From Pseudorhodobacter sp. (GTDB taxonomy: Bacteria > Pseudomonadota > Alphaproteobacteria > Rhodobacterales > Rhodobacteraceae): a DNA stretch of 44,624 bases. A program made the position numbers and the translations under genes. The stretch lies in assembly GCA_029254215.1 (NCBI GenBank), contig JAQWYA010000192.1:1-44624 (forward strand), in the 5' to 3' direction. The notes beneath the pieces are model-generated. The model did no database searches, had not been told where the DNA came from, and saw only the letters and a program-made list of their open reading frames with translations. Shown piece by piece: positions 9,887-19,066 of this stretch; the first letter of the stretch is position 1, and the number at the start of each line of letters is the position of its first letter.

Positions 9887-11104
9887 TCAGATGATCGCTT
9901 TTTCAAGAATAGGGCGGTTTGCGGCGATACGCTCAAAGCTGAAGGGCGTCAGATCAAGGGTGCGATAGGCGCCATGCACCAGAAGTTCCGCAAGCCCGCG
10001 CCCCATCGCGGGCGATTGCTGCAATCCGTGGCCCGAAAACCCGTTGAGGAAGTAGAAATTCGAAACCTCCGGGTGCGGGCCAATGATCGCATTCTGATCC
10101 AGCCGGTTATAGGCATAATGCCCCGCCCATTCGTTCTGCACCTTGATCGCCTCAAATTGCGGGATGCGGGTGGCGAGAACCGGCCAGATGTGATCCTCCC
10201 ACAAGCTGTGATCCATGGTGAAATCGGTGTAATCCACCGCCGGGTCATAATCGGCATGCCCCCCCGCCATATAGGTGCCGCCGCCATGCTCGCGAACATG
10301 CACGCCCGACGGGTCGATGGTCAGCGGCAAATCGCGATCCAAAGGTTTGTCAGCCTTGAACACCCAAGTGTAGCGTTTGCGCGGCTCGACCGGAATGTCG
10401 ATCCCCAGCATTTGACTGGTGCGCACGGCGCGCGGGCCTGATGCGTTCACCAGTTTGTCGCAAGAGATCACCTCGCCCGATTTCAGCGTGACGCTTTGCA
10501 CCTGCGTCCCCGCCGCATTCCGGGCGATGGCCATGACCTCGTTGTGAAGATATTCGATCCCGGCCTCGCGCGACTGGCGGCGGAACCAGGAAAACACGGT
10601 GCTGCCATCCCAATAGCCTTCATCCACCAGATTGATGGAGCCCAGCAGGATGTCATCGACATTGTAGAAGGGATAATCGCGCAGAATCTCGTCCGCCGTC
10701 AGCAGTTTGGTCGCTGCCCCGGCGGCCAGTTGCACCTTCTGATTTTCGCGCAAGACATCGGCAAAGCCCGGCGTATCAGCCAGATAGAGATAGCCGAAAC
10801 TCTGGATCGACAGCGGCGGAACCCGTGCATCATCACCCATGTACTGGCGGAGATTCTTCACAAAATCCGCCGCGAACTGCGAGATTTTTACGTTCAGGGC
10901 CGAGGAAAACTGCTGGCGGATACAACTGTTGGTATGGGTGGTCGAGGCGGTCTCATAGGTCGGGTCCCGTTCCACCACCAGCACGCGCCCGTCAAAATCC
11001 GCGTCCTTCGACAAGAACCACGCGGTGGAGGCCCCCATGATCCCGCCGCCCACGATGACAACATCGTAGTGTTTATGAACGGACGTTTGTAAATGATCGT
11101 TCAT
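9887..11104 (-). CDS. FAD-dependent amine/D-amino-acid oxidoreductase (DAO family)
   Basis: A 405-residue flavoprotein with an N-terminal dinucleotide fold (VVIVGGGIMGAST, glycines 19-21 and 24) and the RDPTYETASTTHTNSCIRQQFS region typical of the sarcosine oxidase beta/glycine oxidase branch. The C-terminal FLNGFSGHGLQQSPAMGRGLAEL closes the FAD site. Such enzymes oxidise secondary or primary amines of amino acids, passing electrons to oxygen or the respiratory chain. The ATG overlaps the HyuB stop (ATGA), so it is translationally coupled. With a hydantoinase upstream, sarcosine or a D- or N-substituted amino acid released from a ring-opened product is a reasonable substrate. This is inference. 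Confidence 0.8.
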   Translation of the reverse strand: MNDHLQTSVHKHYDVVIVGGGIMGASTAWFLSKDADFDGRVLVVERDPTYETASTTHTNSCIRQQFSSALNVKISQFAADFVKNLRQYMGDDARVPPLSIQSFGYLYLADTPGFADVLRENQKVQLAAGAATKLLTADEILRDYPFYNVDDILLGSINLVDEGYWDGSTVFSWFRRQSREAGIEYLHNEVMAIARNAAGTQVQSVTLKSGEVISCDKLVNASGPRAVRTSQMLGIDIPVEPRKRYTWVFKADKPLDRDLPLTIDPSGVHVREHGGGTYMAGGHADYDPAVDYTDFTMDHSLWEDHIWPVLATRIPQFEAIKVQNEWAGHYAYNRLDQNAIIGPHPEVSNFYFLNGFSGHGLQQSPAMGRGLAELLVHGAYRTLDLTPFSFERIAANRPILEKAII

Positions 11105-12813
11105 GTCAGATCGCTCCCCTCACGCAGAGCGGTTTCAACCGCTGCAATATCCCCCTCAGACAGCCCGTAATCCTGTGCGGCGACTTCGGCGGTGATATAG
11201 CCCCGCGCCAGATCACGCATGACCGCGGCGCGATCCCGATCAGAGGGCGCGCCATAGCCCGCCCCACCGGGCAGCGCCAAAACGACCCTGCGGCCATGCG
11301 GCACGAATTGCTTACCCTTGCCCCGCATCGGCTCGCCGTCATCGCGCGCAATCAGGGTCGGCGCGCCCATGCCGCCGCCCCTCCGCCCCCGTGCGGGGTG
11401 ATGGACCCGATCGAACATCGCCTGAAAGTCGAACTCATGGCCGTCCCGCGCACCGACCTCCATGAACTGCCCCAAGCCGCCGCGCTGCTGGCCTGCGCCG
11501 CCACTGTCGGGGCGCAGCTCCTTGCGCCAGATGATCACCGGACCCGCATGTTCGGTGGCCTCGATCGGCATTGTCATCACCCCCGAGGGAAAGGCCGTTG
11601 CGTTCAACCCGTCAAAGGCGGGGCGCGCCCCGGCACCCCCGGAATTGAAGATCAGCACCTCAGAGCGCCGCGCATCCGCGGGCGCTACCGCATCCGACCG
11701 GGGCCGCAACGAAAGCTGGAAGTTGCACAGGCAGCCCGCCCCTTCGGCGGGCACAACCCCCGGCAGGATCTTGTCCAGCGCACCATAGACCACATCCGGC
11801 ACAAAATGCCCGATGATGTGACGCAGTGCCACCGGGGCGGGATGCAGCGCGTTGACGATGGTGTTGACCGGGGCCGAAATCTCAAACGGCTTGAGAGAGG
11901 CCGCGTTATTCGGGATTTCCGGCGCAATCGCACATTTCAGCGCATAGCAGGCATAGGCCTTGGCATAGACCAGCGGGCAATTGATGCCCTTCTTGTCCAG
12001 CCCCGAACTGCCTGCAAAATCGCTCAGGATTCGGTCTTCGCTGATCGTCAGCCGCACTTTGAGGGTGATCGGGCTGTCAAACCCATCGACCGTCATTTCC
12101 CCATCCGCCGACATGCGCGGCAAAGCGGCGATCTTTTCCAAGGTCGCGCGGCGAGAGTTTTCAAAGATGAAAGCCGCGATCCCTTCCAGATCCGCCAGAC
12201 CGAATTCCTGCAGCATGTCGATCAAGCGACGATGGCCGATCTCGTTGCAGGTGGCGAGGGCGTAAAGATCACCGACCAGCTGATCGGGCTCGCGCACATT
12301 GCCGCGCACGATGCGGATTAAGGTTTCATCAACTTGCCCCCGCTCGGCGAATTTCAGGATGGGGATATACAGCCCCTCCTCATAGACGCTGGCCCCATCG
12401 GCCCCAAAACCGCGCCCGCCGACGTCAACCACATGGGCGGTGCAGGCAAAGAAGCCCACCAGAACACCTTTGTGAAAGGAGGGCGTGACCATGGTAAAAT
12501 CATGCAGATGGCCCGTCCCCTCCCAAGGGTCGTTGGTCAGGTAGACATCGCCTTCAAAGATATTCTCACGGCCGATCCGCCGGATGAAATGCGCCAAGGC
12601 ATCCGCCATGGCATTCACATGGCCGGGTGTCCCGGTGACGGCCTGCGCCAGCATCCGGCCCTGCACATCATAGACCCCGGCAGACAGATCCCCCGCCTCC
12701 CGGACCGAGGTTGAAAACGCGGTGCGCACAAGGGCCTGCGCCTGTTCCTCCACCACGGAAATCAGGCGGTTCCACATGATCTGATAGGCCACGGTCGACG
12801 GTTGCTGGCTCAT
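11101..12813 (-). CDS. hyuB: Hydantoinase B / oxoprolinase-type beta subunit
   Basis: The 570-residue partner of HyuA in ATP-dependent N-methylhydantoinase or 5-oxoprolinase-type enzymes and in acetone/acetophenone carboxylases. Family marks are the N-terminal WNRLISVVEEQAQALVRTAFS, then REAGDLSAGVYD, NDPWEGTGHLHD (metal-associated His/Asp cluster) and the C-terminal GGGMGAPTLIARDDG region. The frame is open to 13119, but the ATG at 12813 starts at the conserved N-terminus and is 10 bases after the HyuA stop. It sits between hyuA and the FAD oxidase. Whether the substrate is hydantoin, 5-oxoproline or a carboxylation substrate cannot be decided from sequence alone. Confidence 0.87.
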   Translation of the reverse strand: MSQQPSTVAYQIMWNRLISVVEEQAQALVRTAFSTSVREAGDLSAGVYDVQGRMLAQAVTGTPGHVNAMADALAHFIRRIGRENIFEGDVYLTNDPWEGTGHLHDFTMVTPSFHKGVLVGFFACTAHVVDVGGRGFGADGASVYEEGLYIPILKFAERGQVDETLIRIVRGNVREPDQLVGDLYALATCNEIGHRRLIDMLQEFGLADLEGIAAFIFENSRRATLEKIAALPRMSADGEMTVDGFDSPITLKVRLTISEDRILSDFAGSSGLDKKGINCPLVYAKAYACYALKCAIAPEIPNNAASLKPFEISAPVNTIVNALHPAPVALRHIIGHFVPDVVYGALDKILPGVVPAEGAGCLCNFQLSLRPRSDAVAPADARRSEVLIFNSGGAGARPAFDGLNATAFPSGVMTMPIEATEHAGPVIIWRKELRPDSGGAGQQRGGLGQFMEVGARDGHEFDFQAMFDRVHHPARGRRGGGMGAPTLIARDDGEPMRGKGKQFVPHGRRVVLALPGGAGYGAPSDRDRAAVMRDLARGYITAEVAAQDYGLSEGDIAAVETALREGSDLT

Positions 12814-12823
12814 CTTTGCCTCC

Positions 12824-14902
12824 TCAGGCCTTGGGCGATATGTCGATGCAACCATCGGGCTGGCGCAGGGCGCAGCGAGAGGCAGGCAAGATGATCGTGG
12901 TTTCCGCCTCGGTAATCGCGGCGGGGCCGATGGCTTGTTGCCCTGCCCCCATCTGGTTTCGGTCGATGACAGCGGCGGGCAGGAAGGCCGCTTTGGCAGC
13001 GTCAAAAATCGGCCGCGTGCCAAGGATCGGGGCCATGCCTTGAGGCGTAGCCTCAGCAATCCGGGCGACCGTTTCGGGCGGCGTGGTGGCATTGACCGAC
13101 CAGACCGTGATCTCCACATTCATCCCCGCGACGGTTCGCCCGAACAGCTTGGCATAATCCGCCTCGAACAGGGTTCGGAACGTGTCAGGGTCCGGCGACA
13201 TCGCCTGATCTTCGCTCAGCTGCACCGGGATTTCCCAGCCCTGCCCCGAATAGCGCATATAGACCTTGAACTCCGACAGGATCGGCGCCTCCGCATCGCA
13301 ATTGCGCACAAAACCCGTCGCCTCGGCCTGCAATTCGGCCAGCAGGCTGCGGATTTTTCCCGCATCAAAATCGGACAGACGCATATAGACCGACCGGTTC
13401 GCCTCAAAGCTGAATGGCGCGCGCAAGAACCCGATGGCAGACCCCACACCCGCCCCCGGCGGCACCAAAAGCCGCGAAACACCCAGCTTTTCGCACAGCC
13501 GCCCGGCATGAAGCGGGGCCGCGCCGCCAAAGGCGATCATCGTGTAATCACCCAGATCCTCGCCATTTTCGACCGCGTGAACCCGCGCGGCATTGGCCAT
13601 GTTTTCATCGACCACCTCGGCCAAGCCGAAAGCCGCCGTGTCAATCGTCATCCCAAGAGGCTCCCCCAGCACCGAGGCCAGCGCCGCCGCTGATTGTTCG
13701 GTATCCAGCGGGATAGAGCCACCGGCAAAATTATCCGGGTCCAGCTTGCCCAGTACCAGATCGGCATCGGTCACGGCAGGCCGCACGCCCCCCCGGCCAT
13801 AGCAGGCAGGCCCCGGTTCAGACCCCGCACTTTCCGGGCCGACGCGGATCTGGCGCAGGCTGTCCACATGCGCAAGGCTGCCCCCCCCGGCCCCGATTTC
13901 AACCATGTCGATCACCGGGATCGAGATCGGCATGCCCGACCCTTTCTTGAACCGATAGGTGCGGGCCACCTCGAACACGCGACTGGTTTTCGGGGTCTGG
14001 TTCTTGATCAGGCAGATCTTGGCCGTGGTTCCGCCCATGTCGAAGCTCAGCACTTTGTCCAAGCCGTAGCGTGCCGCGATATGGGCGGCAAAAACGGCCC
14101 CGCCCGCAGGACCGGATTCGACCAATCGCACCGGAAACTCCGCCGCATTTTCGACCGAGATAATACCCCCGCCCGAATGCATCAGGAAAACCGGACAGGT
14201 GACCCCTTCATCCCCCAACCGCCCCACGAGGCGGCTGAGATAGGACTTCATCAGCGGTTTGATATAGGCATTCGCGACAACGGTGTTGAAGCGTTCATAT
14301 TCACGCATCTGCGGGCTGACCTCGGACGAGATCGACACCATCGCGCCCGGCAGACGCTCTGCCAGAACCTCGCGGATCAGACGTTCATGCGCGGGGTTCA
14401 GATAGGAATGGATCAAGCCAACGGCGATGCTTTCATAGCCCGCAAGGGCGATGCGATCGACGACAGCCGCGACCTCGGCCCGGTCAAGCGGGATCAGAAC
14501 CTCGCCCCGCGCGTCCACCCGCTCGGTCACCGTAAAGCGGCTTTGGCGCGGCAAAAGCGGCTCTGGCAGCGTCAGGTTCAGATCATATTGTTCAAACCGC
14601 GACTCGGTTCGCATCTCGATCACATCGCGAAAGCCGGTTGTCGTGATCAGCGCAGTCTTGGCACCCCGCCGTTCAATCAACGCATTGGTGGCCAGCGTTG
14701 TGCCGTGGATGATCTGGCCAATCATCGCGGGCGTCACCCCGGCCTTGGCGCAAACCTGATGCATCCCGTCGATGATCGCGGCCTCGGGGGCGGCATAGGT
14801 TGTCAGGACTTTGGTGGAAAACCGTGCCTCACCCTGTTCCAGCACAACATCGGTAAAGGTGCCGCCAATATCGACACCAAGGCGAAGCGAAGCGGTTGTC
14901 AT
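12824..14902 (-). CDS. hyuA: Hydantoinase A / oxoprolinase-type alpha subunit
   Basis: A 692-residue ASKHA-fold ATPase subunit. The phosphate-binding loop GVDIGGTFTDVV starts at residue 9, with further nucleotide-site motifs HGTTLATNALIER near 68 and FDMGGTTAKICLI near 289. It phosphorylates and opens cyclic amides together with HyuB. No gamma subunit gene of the acetone-carboxylase type is nearby, which favours a hydantoinase or oxoprolinase over a carboxylase. The start is the first ATG and leads directly into the P-loop. It follows the ABC permease by 113 bases containing a weak hairpin, so it may be partly uncoupled from the transporter genes. Confidence 0.88.
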   Translation of the reverse strand: MTTASLRLGVDIGGTFTDVVLEQGEARFSTKVLTTYAAPEAAIIDGMHQVCAKAGVTPAMIGQIIHGTTLATNALIERRGAKTALITTTGFRDVIEMRTESRFEQYDLNLTLPEPLLPRQSRFTVTERVDARGEVLIPLDRAEVAAVVDRIALAGYESIAVGLIHSYLNPAHERLIREVLAERLPGAMVSISSEVSPQMREYERFNTVVANAYIKPLMKSYLSRLVGRLGDEGVTCPVFLMHSGGGIISVENAAEFPVRLVESGPAGGAVFAAHIAARYGLDKVLSFDMGGTTAKICLIKNQTPKTSRVFEVARTYRFKKGSGMPISIPVIDMVEIGAGGGSLAHVDSLRQIRVGPESAGSEPGPACYGRGGVRPAVTDADLVLGKLDPDNFAGGSIPLDTEQSAAALASVLGEPLGMTIDTAAFGLAEVVDENMANAARVHAVENGEDLGDYTMIAFGGAAPLHAGRLCEKLGVSRLLVPPGAGVGSAIGFLRAPFSFEANRSVYMRLSDFDAGKIRSLLAELQAEATGFVRNCDAEAPILSEFKVYMRYSGQGWEIPVQLSEDQAMSPDPDTFRTLFEADYAKLFGRTVAGMNVEITVWSVNATTPPETVARIAEATPQGMAPILGTRPIFDAAKAAFLPAAVIDRNQMGAGQQAIGPAAITEAETTIILPASRCALRQPDGCIDISPKA

Positions 14903-14959
14903 GGCAGGGCCCGAAGCAATTTCAATTGCCCAACCCTATGCCGCGAATGGGGGAAGAGG

Positions 14960-14981
14960 AAAGGGCGGACAGCGCCCGCCC
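14960..14981 (-). terminator. Weak hairpin between ABC permease and hyuA
   Basis: On the minus strand GGGCGG (14981-14976) pairs with CCGCCC (14968-14963) around a 7-base loop, followed by TTT. The short stem and T run suggest partial termination or attenuation between transporter and catabolic genes. Confidence 0.35.
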
Positions 14982-15015
14982 CGCGCTATATTTTCAGGCC
15001 CCCCGCCGCCTTCGG

Positions 15016-15774
15016 TCAGCCCTGCGGACGCTCTGCCCAGCCAGCAAAGATCTTCTCCAGATAGACGACCGCATAATAAAGAATGATGCCCAGAAAGGCG
15101 AGCGCGATGAGAACGGCGAACATCAACGGGTAATCGCCATTCGTCTCTCCCGACTTGAAAAGCGCCCCAAGGCCGCGACCATGGGGGCTGACGATCTCCA
15201 CCAGATTGGTGCCGATGAAGGCCAGCGTCACCGAAACTTTGAGCGCGCCGAAAAACTCCGGAAGGGTCTTGGGCAGGGCGATCTTGGTGAAGATCGTAAA
15301 GCGCGATGCGCCAAGCGCGCGCAGAATATCGCGATATTCCGGCTCCAGCGTTGACAGGCCGATGCCCACCGACACGGCAATCGGAAAGAACGAGATCATG
15401 AAGGCCATCAGCACGGTGTTGAAATCATGCTGACCGATGAAAATAAGCGAGATCACCGGCACGAGGGTCGCCTTCGGAATGGCGTTGAAGCCAACCAAAA
15501 GCGGGTAAAGCGCGTCGCGGGCGATCTTCGAAAAGCCCATAACCATGCCCAGCAAAGTGCCGAACACAACGGCAAGTGCAAGCCCCGCGACGGTGCGCCA
15601 CAGCGATTGCCAGCCCATGGTCACAAACAACTCTTTGTATTTCCAGAAGGCGGGGGGAAGGTCCGAGGGCGAGGCCATCTTGTAATTCGGCCAGTCATTG
15701 ACCCAGACCAGCAATTCCCACAGGCCCAGAAAAGTGATGATGGCGGCGACCGGAACAGCGATTTGGCGAAGCAT
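15016..15774 (-). CDS. ABC transporter permease (SsuC/TauC type)
   Basis: Inner-membrane permease of 252 residues with about six hydrophobic helices and the cytoplasmic EAA-like loop ILRALGASRFTIFTKIALPKTLPE that docks on the ATPase. It belongs to the BPD-type permeases that accompany NMT1-like binding proteins (nitrate, sulfonate, taurine, pyrimidine importers). An in-frame TTG lies one codon upstream, but the ATG at 15774 overlaps the ATPase stop by one base (TGATG), the better start for coupled translation. Its substrate is set by the binding protein two genes upstream. Confidence 0.88.
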   Translation of the reverse strand: MLRQIAVPVAAIITFLGLWELLVWVNDWPNYKMASPSDLPPAFWKYKELFVTMGWQSLWRTVAGLALAVVFGTLLGMVMGFSKIARDALYPLLVGFNAIPKATLVPVISLIFIGQHDFNTVLMAFMISFFPIAVSVGIGLSTLEPEYRDILRALGASRFTIFTKIALPKTLPEFFGALKVSVTLAFIGTNLVEIVSPHGRGLGALFKSGETNGDYPLMFAVLIALAFLGIILYYAVVYLEKIFAGWAERPQG

Positions 15775-16562
15775 CAATGCACCTCCCCGTCACGGCCTTG
15801 CGCGATCTTGATCTGGTCACGCAGGATGTGAAGCATGTCAGCCACTTTGGGGGTGTAAAGCACGTCGAGCGTACGATCCTCTGGCAGATCGACCTGCATC
15901 AAGTACTGCGTGCGGGCCGGACGGCCCGACAAGACGAACACCTGATCGCCCAGAAACACGCTTTCGCGCAGGTCATGGGTGATCAGAACGCAGGTAAACG
16001 GCTCGGCCCGGCGCAGATCACGCATGGTCTGCCACAAATCCTCGCGCGTGAAAGCATCCAGCGCGCCAAAAGGTTCATCCATGATCAGAACTTCGGGCTT
16101 GTGCACGATAGACCGGCACAAAGAGGCGCGCTGCCGCATCCCGCCCGAAAGCTCCGACGGGCGCTTGTTTTCAAACCCCGACAGGCCGACCATCTCCAGC
16201 AGTTCCATCGCGCGGGCGACCCTGTCAGCGCGGGGCATGGAGGGGGCCACGATTTCCAACGGCAGGATCACGTTTTCAAGGATCGTCCGCCATTCCAGCA
16301 AAACCGGGTTCTGAAAGGCCATGCCCACCGTCTTGCGCGGCCCCTTGACCCGTTCGCCATGCAGCCAGACCTCACCCTGATCGGGTTTCATCAGGCCAGC
16401 GACCAGCCGCGTCAGCGTCGATTTTCCGCAGCCCGAAGGGCCGACGACAGCGGCGAATGTGCCTTCCGGCACGGCCACATCCAACCCATCCAGAACTGGC
16501 AGCAACCCGCTCGCAGTTTTATAGGCGTGGGTTACGCCTTTGATTTCGATCAGGTTTGCCAT
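15774..16562 (-). CDS. ABC transporter ATP-binding protein (SsuB/TauB type)
   Basis: A 262-residue ATPase that powers the importer. Walker A GPSGCGKST is at 41-49; the Q-loop is in GMAFQNPVLLEW; the signature is LSGGMRQR; Walker B is LIMDEPFGALD; the switch His is in LITHDLRESV. The GxxFQxPxLLxW Q-loop is typical of the nitrate/sulfonate/taurine subfamily. It lies between binding protein and permease, with a hairpin before it that may lower its expression relative to the binding protein. Confidence 0.92.
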   Translation of the reverse strand: MANLIEIKGVTHAYKTASGLLPVLDGLDVAVPEGTFAAVVGPSGCGKSTLTRLVAGLMKPDQGEVWLHGERVKGPRKTVGMAFQNPVLLEWRTILENVILPLEIVAPSMPRADRVARAMELLEMVGLSGFENKRPSELSGGMRQRASLCRSIVHKPEVLIMDEPFGALDAFTREDLWQTMRDLRRAEPFTCVLITHDLRESVFLGDQVFVLSGRPARTQYLMQVDLPEDRTLDVLYTPKVADMLHILRDQIKIAQGRDGEVH

Positions 16563-16581
16563 ACTGCCCCCAAAATGACGA

Positions 16582-16610
16582 GGCGCGGCGTCCCTGAACG
16601 GCCCCGCGCC
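16582..16610 (-). other. Intercistronic stem-loop after the binding-protein gene
   Basis: GGCGCGG (16582-16588) pairs with CCGCGCC (16604-16610), with additional CGT/ACG pairing inside. It sits in the 59-base gap between binding protein and ATPase, a usual place for an RNA element that protects or partly terminates the binding-protein message. Confidence 0.5.
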
Positions 16611-16621
16611 CCGAAAACCGC

Positions 16622-17629
16622 TTATTGAAGCATCAGGCTGCCATCGCTGGGCAGATAGGCCGGGTTGAAATACAGCGCCGCATCCGGTTCGGTATTGAAC
16701 TGATAGACGGATTTGGTCTGCTCAATCGCGCTCATCATCCGGTCCGCGTCGACCGAGCCGATCCCATTTGCCTTGACGAAATCCGTCAGGACGTTGGCAT
16801 CAATCGCCATCTGCAAACGCTCGGTCTCCAAGGCGGCATCGGCGGCAGGGTTGCGGGTCATCAAAGCGCTAATCGCTGCATCGGGGGTGGCGATCGCGTC
16901 TTTCCAGCCCTTTGCGACAGCGCGCAGGAAGCCAGTGACAGCTTCAGGGTTGGCGGCAGCGAAATCGGTGTTCACGATCACCGCGTTGCCATAAAGATCA
17001 ACACCGTAATCGGCCATCAGCAGAACCGAAATATCGTCAGCCGGAACGCCAAGCCGCTTGAGGTTCAGCGTCGAAGAGAACGAGAAGCCGGTGATCGCGG
17101 CGACCTTGCCCTCGGCCAGCATCGGCTCGCGGGTCGGGAAGCCCACGGGCTCGACGGTGATCTTGGCCACATCAAGACCGGTTTCGGCCGCAAAGATCGG
17201 GAATTGAGCCCAGGCCCCATCCGGCGGCGGCGCGCCAAGGATCTTGCCTTCCAGATCGGCAGGTGCTGAAACGCCCAGCGATTTGCGGCCCACAACCGCG
17301 AAAGGCGGCTTGTCGTAAACCATCATCACCGCCGTTACCGGCGCGCCGGGGTTCTGATCCAGAAAGCGCATCAAGGAGTTGATATCGGCAAAGCCGATCG
17401 GGAAAGCGCCGGTGGCCACTTTCGGAATAGCATCAAGCGAGCCTGCGCCTTCGGTGATGCTGACGTTCAGCCCCTCGGCGGTGAAATAGCCCGCATCCAG
17501 CGCGTGAAAATAAGGCGCGGATGGGCCTTCAAACTTCCAGTCCAGCGCGAAAGGCATATCCGTCTGGGCGATAGCCGGGGCTGAGATCAACGCGCAGGCC
17601 GCGGCAAGAATGGTCTTGTGTAGTGTCAT
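16622..17629 (-). CDS. ABC substrate-binding protein, NMT1/THI5-like
   Basis: Periplasmic binding protein of 335 residues with a Sec signal peptide (MTLHKTILAAACALISAPAIAQ, cleavage likely after AIA or AQ). The mature part begins with FALDWKFEGPSAPYFHALDAGYFTAEGLNV and GIGFADIN-like stretches characteristic of NMT1-type receptors for pyrimidines, thiamine precursors, riboflavin or aromatic acids. The frame is open to 18055, but the ATG at 17629 follows a strong GAGGAG and gives the signal peptide. It is first in the importer-hydantoinase operon. Given HyuAB downstream, a cyclic amide or pyrimidine-breakdown product is the likely ligand, by inference. Confidence 0.85.
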   Translation of the reverse strand: MTLHKTILAAACALISAPAIAQTDMPFALDWKFEGPSAPYFHALDAGYFTAEGLNVSITEGAGSLDAIPKVATGAFPIGFADINSLMRFLDQNPGAPVTAVMMVYDKPPFAVVGRKSLGVSAPADLEGKILGAPPPDGAWAQFPIFAAETGLDVAKITVEPVGFPTREPMLAEGKVAAITGFSFSSTLNLKRLGVPADDISVLLMADYGVDLYGNAVIVNTDFAAANPEAVTGFLRAVAKGWKDAIATPDAAISALMTRNPAADAALETERLQMAIDANVLTDFVKANGIGSVDADRMMSAIEQTKSVYQFNTEPDAALYFNPAYLPSDGSLMLQ

Positions 17630-17876
17630 AAAACGTCGCTCCTCAAGCAAACTATCAACCGTGACCTTGCCTTGCGTGCCTACAAAAGAGGAGCAAGACC
17701 CACGCCCTCCGTCAACCGCATCGCTGAGGCCCGAAGGATATGCGCATAAATTAGGCAGGACGCTAGCATCCGCCTTTTTTCTAAACAAATGAAATTTTGA
17801 GCTTTGGCACTCGTGTCCGCAAGCTGGACTAATCTGACCCCGCTGGCGGCACAGCCCCCTTAGGCTTTCCAGCCTT
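17630..17876 (-). promoter_or_regulatory. Leader region of the ABC-hyu operon
   Basis: These 247 bases separate the CoA-transferase gene from the binding-protein gene on the same strand. I see a perfect 10-bp palindrome TATGCGCATA at 17739-17748, a locally AT-rich patch at 17745-17800, and on the minus strand a TTGACG that could be a -35 box near 17717-17712, but no convincing -10 at the right spacing. No small gene is evident. Confidence 0.3.
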
Positions 17877-19055
17877 TCAGATCGCCCCATCGCGCTGCAA
17901 AAGGGCGATGGTTTCCGCTGTGATGCCCAATTCTTCCAGCAAGGACATGCTGTGTTCGCCCACATCCGGGATCGCCTCCATCCGGGGCGCAAAGGCATCA
18001 TTGCGGGCGGGTGGAAGCAAGGCGGGCAATGGCCCGACAGGAGAGTTGACCTCAACCCATGCGTTACGGGCCTGCAACTGGCGATGCGCCCAAAGATCCG
18101 CCATCTCGTTCAGCCGCGCATTGGCTATTCCGGCAGCATCCAGCCGGGCAGTTACCTCGGCTGCGGTCAGCGGAGCAAAGGCCGTATGAATGATCGCCGC
18201 CAGATCGGTTTTATGGGCGGAACGCGCCGCATTCCCTTTGAACGCCTCAGCCGTTGCCAGACCCGGTTGCTGCAGAACCTTCTCGCAAAACAGCTGCCAT
18301 TCGCGTTCATTCTGCAAACCCAGCATCACCGTCTTGCCATCACCCGCGACAAACGGCCCATAGGGATAAATGGTGGCATGACTGGCCCCCGCACGCGTCG
18401 GAGGCGGCGCGCCGTCAAAGGCGTAATACATCGGGTAGCCCATCCATTCGGCCATGCACTCGAACATCGACACGTCGATGGACGCCCCCTGCCCGGTCTT
18501 GCCGCGCTGCAACAGCGCCCCCAGAATGCTGGAATAGGCATACATGCCCGCCGCGATATCTGCGACGGAAATCCCCGCCTTGGCCGCAACCTCGGGCGTG
18601 CCGGTGGTCGACAGGAACCCCGCCTCGGATTGGATCAACAGATCATAGGCCTTGCGGTCGCGGTCCGGCCCATCCTCGCCATAGCCCGAGATATTGCAGA
18701 CGATCAGGCCGGGATTGGCCTTGGCCAAGGCGGCGCGGCTTAGCCCCAACCGGGCCGCCGCCCCCGGTGCCAGGTTTTGCACCAGCACGTCAGCCCGCCC
18801 CAGCAAGGCCGCCAGAACAGGGGCCGCCTGCGGATGCTTGAGGTCCAGTGTCAGGCTTTCCTTGGACCGGTTCGTCCACACGAAATGCGAGGCCATCCCC
18901 TTCACGCGGCTGTCGTAATGGCGCGCGAAATCCCCCGTTCCGGGGCGTTCCACCTTGATGACCCGCGCGCCCATATCGGCCAGTTGCCGCGTAGCAAAGG
19001 GGGCCGCTATAGCATGTTCAAAGGAAACCACGGTGATACCATCAAGCGGACGCAT
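17877..19055 (-). CDS. Family III CoA transferase (CaiB/BaiF)
   Basis: A 392-residue enzyme that moves CoA between organic acids through an aspartyl-CoA anhydride. The N-terminus PLDGITVVSFEHAIAAPFATRQLADMGA and VIKVERPGTGD are family marks; the catalytic aspartate is probably D138 in AYDLLIQ. The closest subfamily that I can recall includes succinyl-CoA:mesaconate/citramalate-type transferases, but the substrate is open. Its ATG has a GAAGG site and lies 11 bases after the acyl-CoA dehydrogenase stop, making it the third gene of a hydratase-dehydrogenase-transferase operon. It would activate the acid on which the other two act. Confidence 0.88.
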   Translation of the reverse strand: MRPLDGITVVSFEHAIAAPFATRQLADMGARVIKVERPGTGDFARHYDSRVKGMASHFVWTNRSKESLTLDLKHPQAAPVLAALLGRADVLVQNLAPGAAARLGLSRAALAKANPGLIVCNISGYGEDGPDRDRKAYDLLIQSEAGFLSTTGTPEVAAKAGISVADIAAGMYAYSSILGALLQRGKTGQGASIDVSMFECMAEWMGYPMYYAFDGAPPPTRAGASHATIYPYGPFVAGDGKTVMLGLQNEREWQLFCEKVLQQPGLATAEAFKGNAARSAHKTDLAAIIHTAFAPLTAAEVTARLDAAGIANARLNEMADLWAHRQLQARNAWVEVNSPVGPLPALLPPARNDAFAPRMEAIPDVGEHSMSLLEELGITAETIALLQRDGAI

Positions 19056-19066
19056 GGGCGAAACCT

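Noticed and set aside
12824-14902. Acetone/acetophenone carboxylase instead of hydantoinase for HyuAB
   Set aside because: No small gamma-subunit gene is adjacent and the FAD amine oxidase neighbour fits ring-opened amino compounds better; not fully excluded.
13694-15064. Long plus-strand open frame of 456 codons opposite hyuA
   Set aside because: The product is His/Arg/Pro-rich with no family pattern; it is the antisense shadow of a high-GC gene whose minus-strand product is clearly HyuA.
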